The position numbers and the translations under genes are program-made. Positions 63,600 through 64,000 of a stretch of DNA of 64,000 nucleotides are shown piece by piece. Every line of letters starts with the position of its first letter. Position 1 is the stretch's first letter. Location: positions 1,240,001 through 1,304,000 of the forward strand of contig CP136508.1 in NCBI GenBank assembly GCA_008011715.2, given 5' to 3'. A model generated the notes under the pieces. The model was given only the letters and a program-made list of their open reading frames with translations, made no database searches and was not told the DNA's origin. The DNA comes from [Empedobacter] haloabium (GTDB taxonomy: Bacteria; Pseudomonadota; Gammaproteobacteria; Burkholderiales; Burkholderiaceae_D).

Positions 63600-64000
63600 C
63601 TACGCCGCCGCCGTGGCGGTGGGGAAGGAAGTGGCCGCGCTGGCATCGACCTCGACGCGGTCGCGCCCGGCCGCCTTGGCGCGGTACAGCGCCGCGTCCG
63701 CCGTGGCGACCAGCGCCTGCTCGTCCTGGCCCGGCTGCAGGCTGGCGACGCCGAACGACGCCGTGATGTGGGGCAGCGGCGTGGCATCCATGAACACGGC
63801 GGCCAGACGCATCCGTTCGCACAGGCGCTGGCCAACGGCGGCGGCCACGCTGCCGCACGTATCCGGCAGGATCACCATCATTTCCTCGCCGCCGTAGCGC
63901 ACCGCGTAATCGGTGGGACGCAGCGCGCCGGCCAGAACCTGGGCGGCGGTGCGCAGCGCCTGGTCGCCCTGCGGATGGCCATAACGGTCGTTAAAATGCT
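63600..64000 (-). CDS. Diguanylate cyclase, C-terminal part (runs off the window)
   Basis: The last 132 residues are a GGDEF domain: HFNDRYGHPQGD, then RYGGEEMMVIL, where GGEEM replaces GGDEF/GGEEF, and ADAALYRAK. RPTD five residues before it is an intact RxxD inhibitory site. The Phe-to-Met change at the fifth position is unusual; activity is likely but not sure. The N-terminal sensor lies outside the window. Confidence 0.88.
   Translation of the reverse strand, partial: HFNDRYGHPQGDQALRTAAQVLAGALRPTDYAVRYGGEEMMVILPDTCGSVAAAVGQRLCERMRLAAVFMDATPLPHITASFGVASLQPGQDEQALVATADAALYRAKAAGRDRVEVDASAATSFPTATAAA

Overview
The window is high-GC DNA from a Gram-negative bacterium. It most resembles a betaproteobacterium of the Oxalobacteraceae (Massilia, Duganella, Pseudoduganella type). 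The pointers are class I fumarase followed by murI, PEP-CTERM surface proteins, a Burkholderiales-type porin, large TonB receptors whose plug begins with an ITGS-type motif, and strong G/C third-position bias. This placement is inference from gene content; no rRNA is present.

Layout. 1-5 kb: tail of a Lys/Gly-rich protein, a Pro/Tyr-rich lipoprotein, a 39-residue membrane micropeptide behind a structured leader, tRNA-His, and a minus-strand operon UPF0114 - fumarase - murI. 5-9.1 kb: acs and a beta-helix-like PEP-CTERM protein. 9.1-11.4 kb: tRNA-Ser followed by an inverted fragment of its own 3' end, perfect palindromes, and two ~110 bp direct repeats bracketing a small cassette of unfamiliar genes. 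11.5-22 kb: secreted serine protease with a small secreted partner, FabG4-like reductase, porin, TetR regulator, CAP-domain protein, a truncated IS1595-type transposase and a TonB receptor. 22.4-30.2 kb: signalling block with a photoactive-yellow-protein homologue translationally coupled to a PAS protein and a PAS-GGDEF-EAL enzyme, then a chemoreceptor, a hydrolase and a second PEP-CTERM protein. 30.5-34.5 kb: DUF4124 and DUF1264 proteins, gluQ and an M28 peptidase.

34.7-44.4 kb is the most system-like region. It has two divergent units around a 475 bp control region. The leftward unit encodes a short upstream ORF, a periplasmic C39-like cysteine peptidase, two outer-membrane barrels (one FadL-like), a DUF2059 protein, an AraC regulator, a GspE-N-like fusion protein and an exported SRPBCC protein. 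The rightward unit encodes four small exported proteins. These four and the GspE-N fusion share a motif of the form LSDxxLxxVxGG/GQ-G, which resembles the double-glycine leader sites that C39 peptidases cut. Two 12 bp direct repeats exactly 21 bp apart, the geometry of an AraC-family operator, lie upstream of the rightward unit.

44.4-54 kb: MFS transporter, three tandem 82 bp quasi-palindromes, LLM oxidoreductase, hybrid histidine kinase, M20 dipeptidase, TraB/GumN protein, a lipoprotein and VanZ. 54-64 kb: second TonB receptor, a tandem pair of probable small RNAs on the minus strand (each with its own promoter, a hairpin loop displaying CUCCUCC, and an intrinsic terminator), an SDR enzyme, LemA with two TPM-domain proteins, pyrF, sbcB and a truncated diguanylate cyclase at the edge. 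No CRISPR array, rRNA operon or replication origin was seen.
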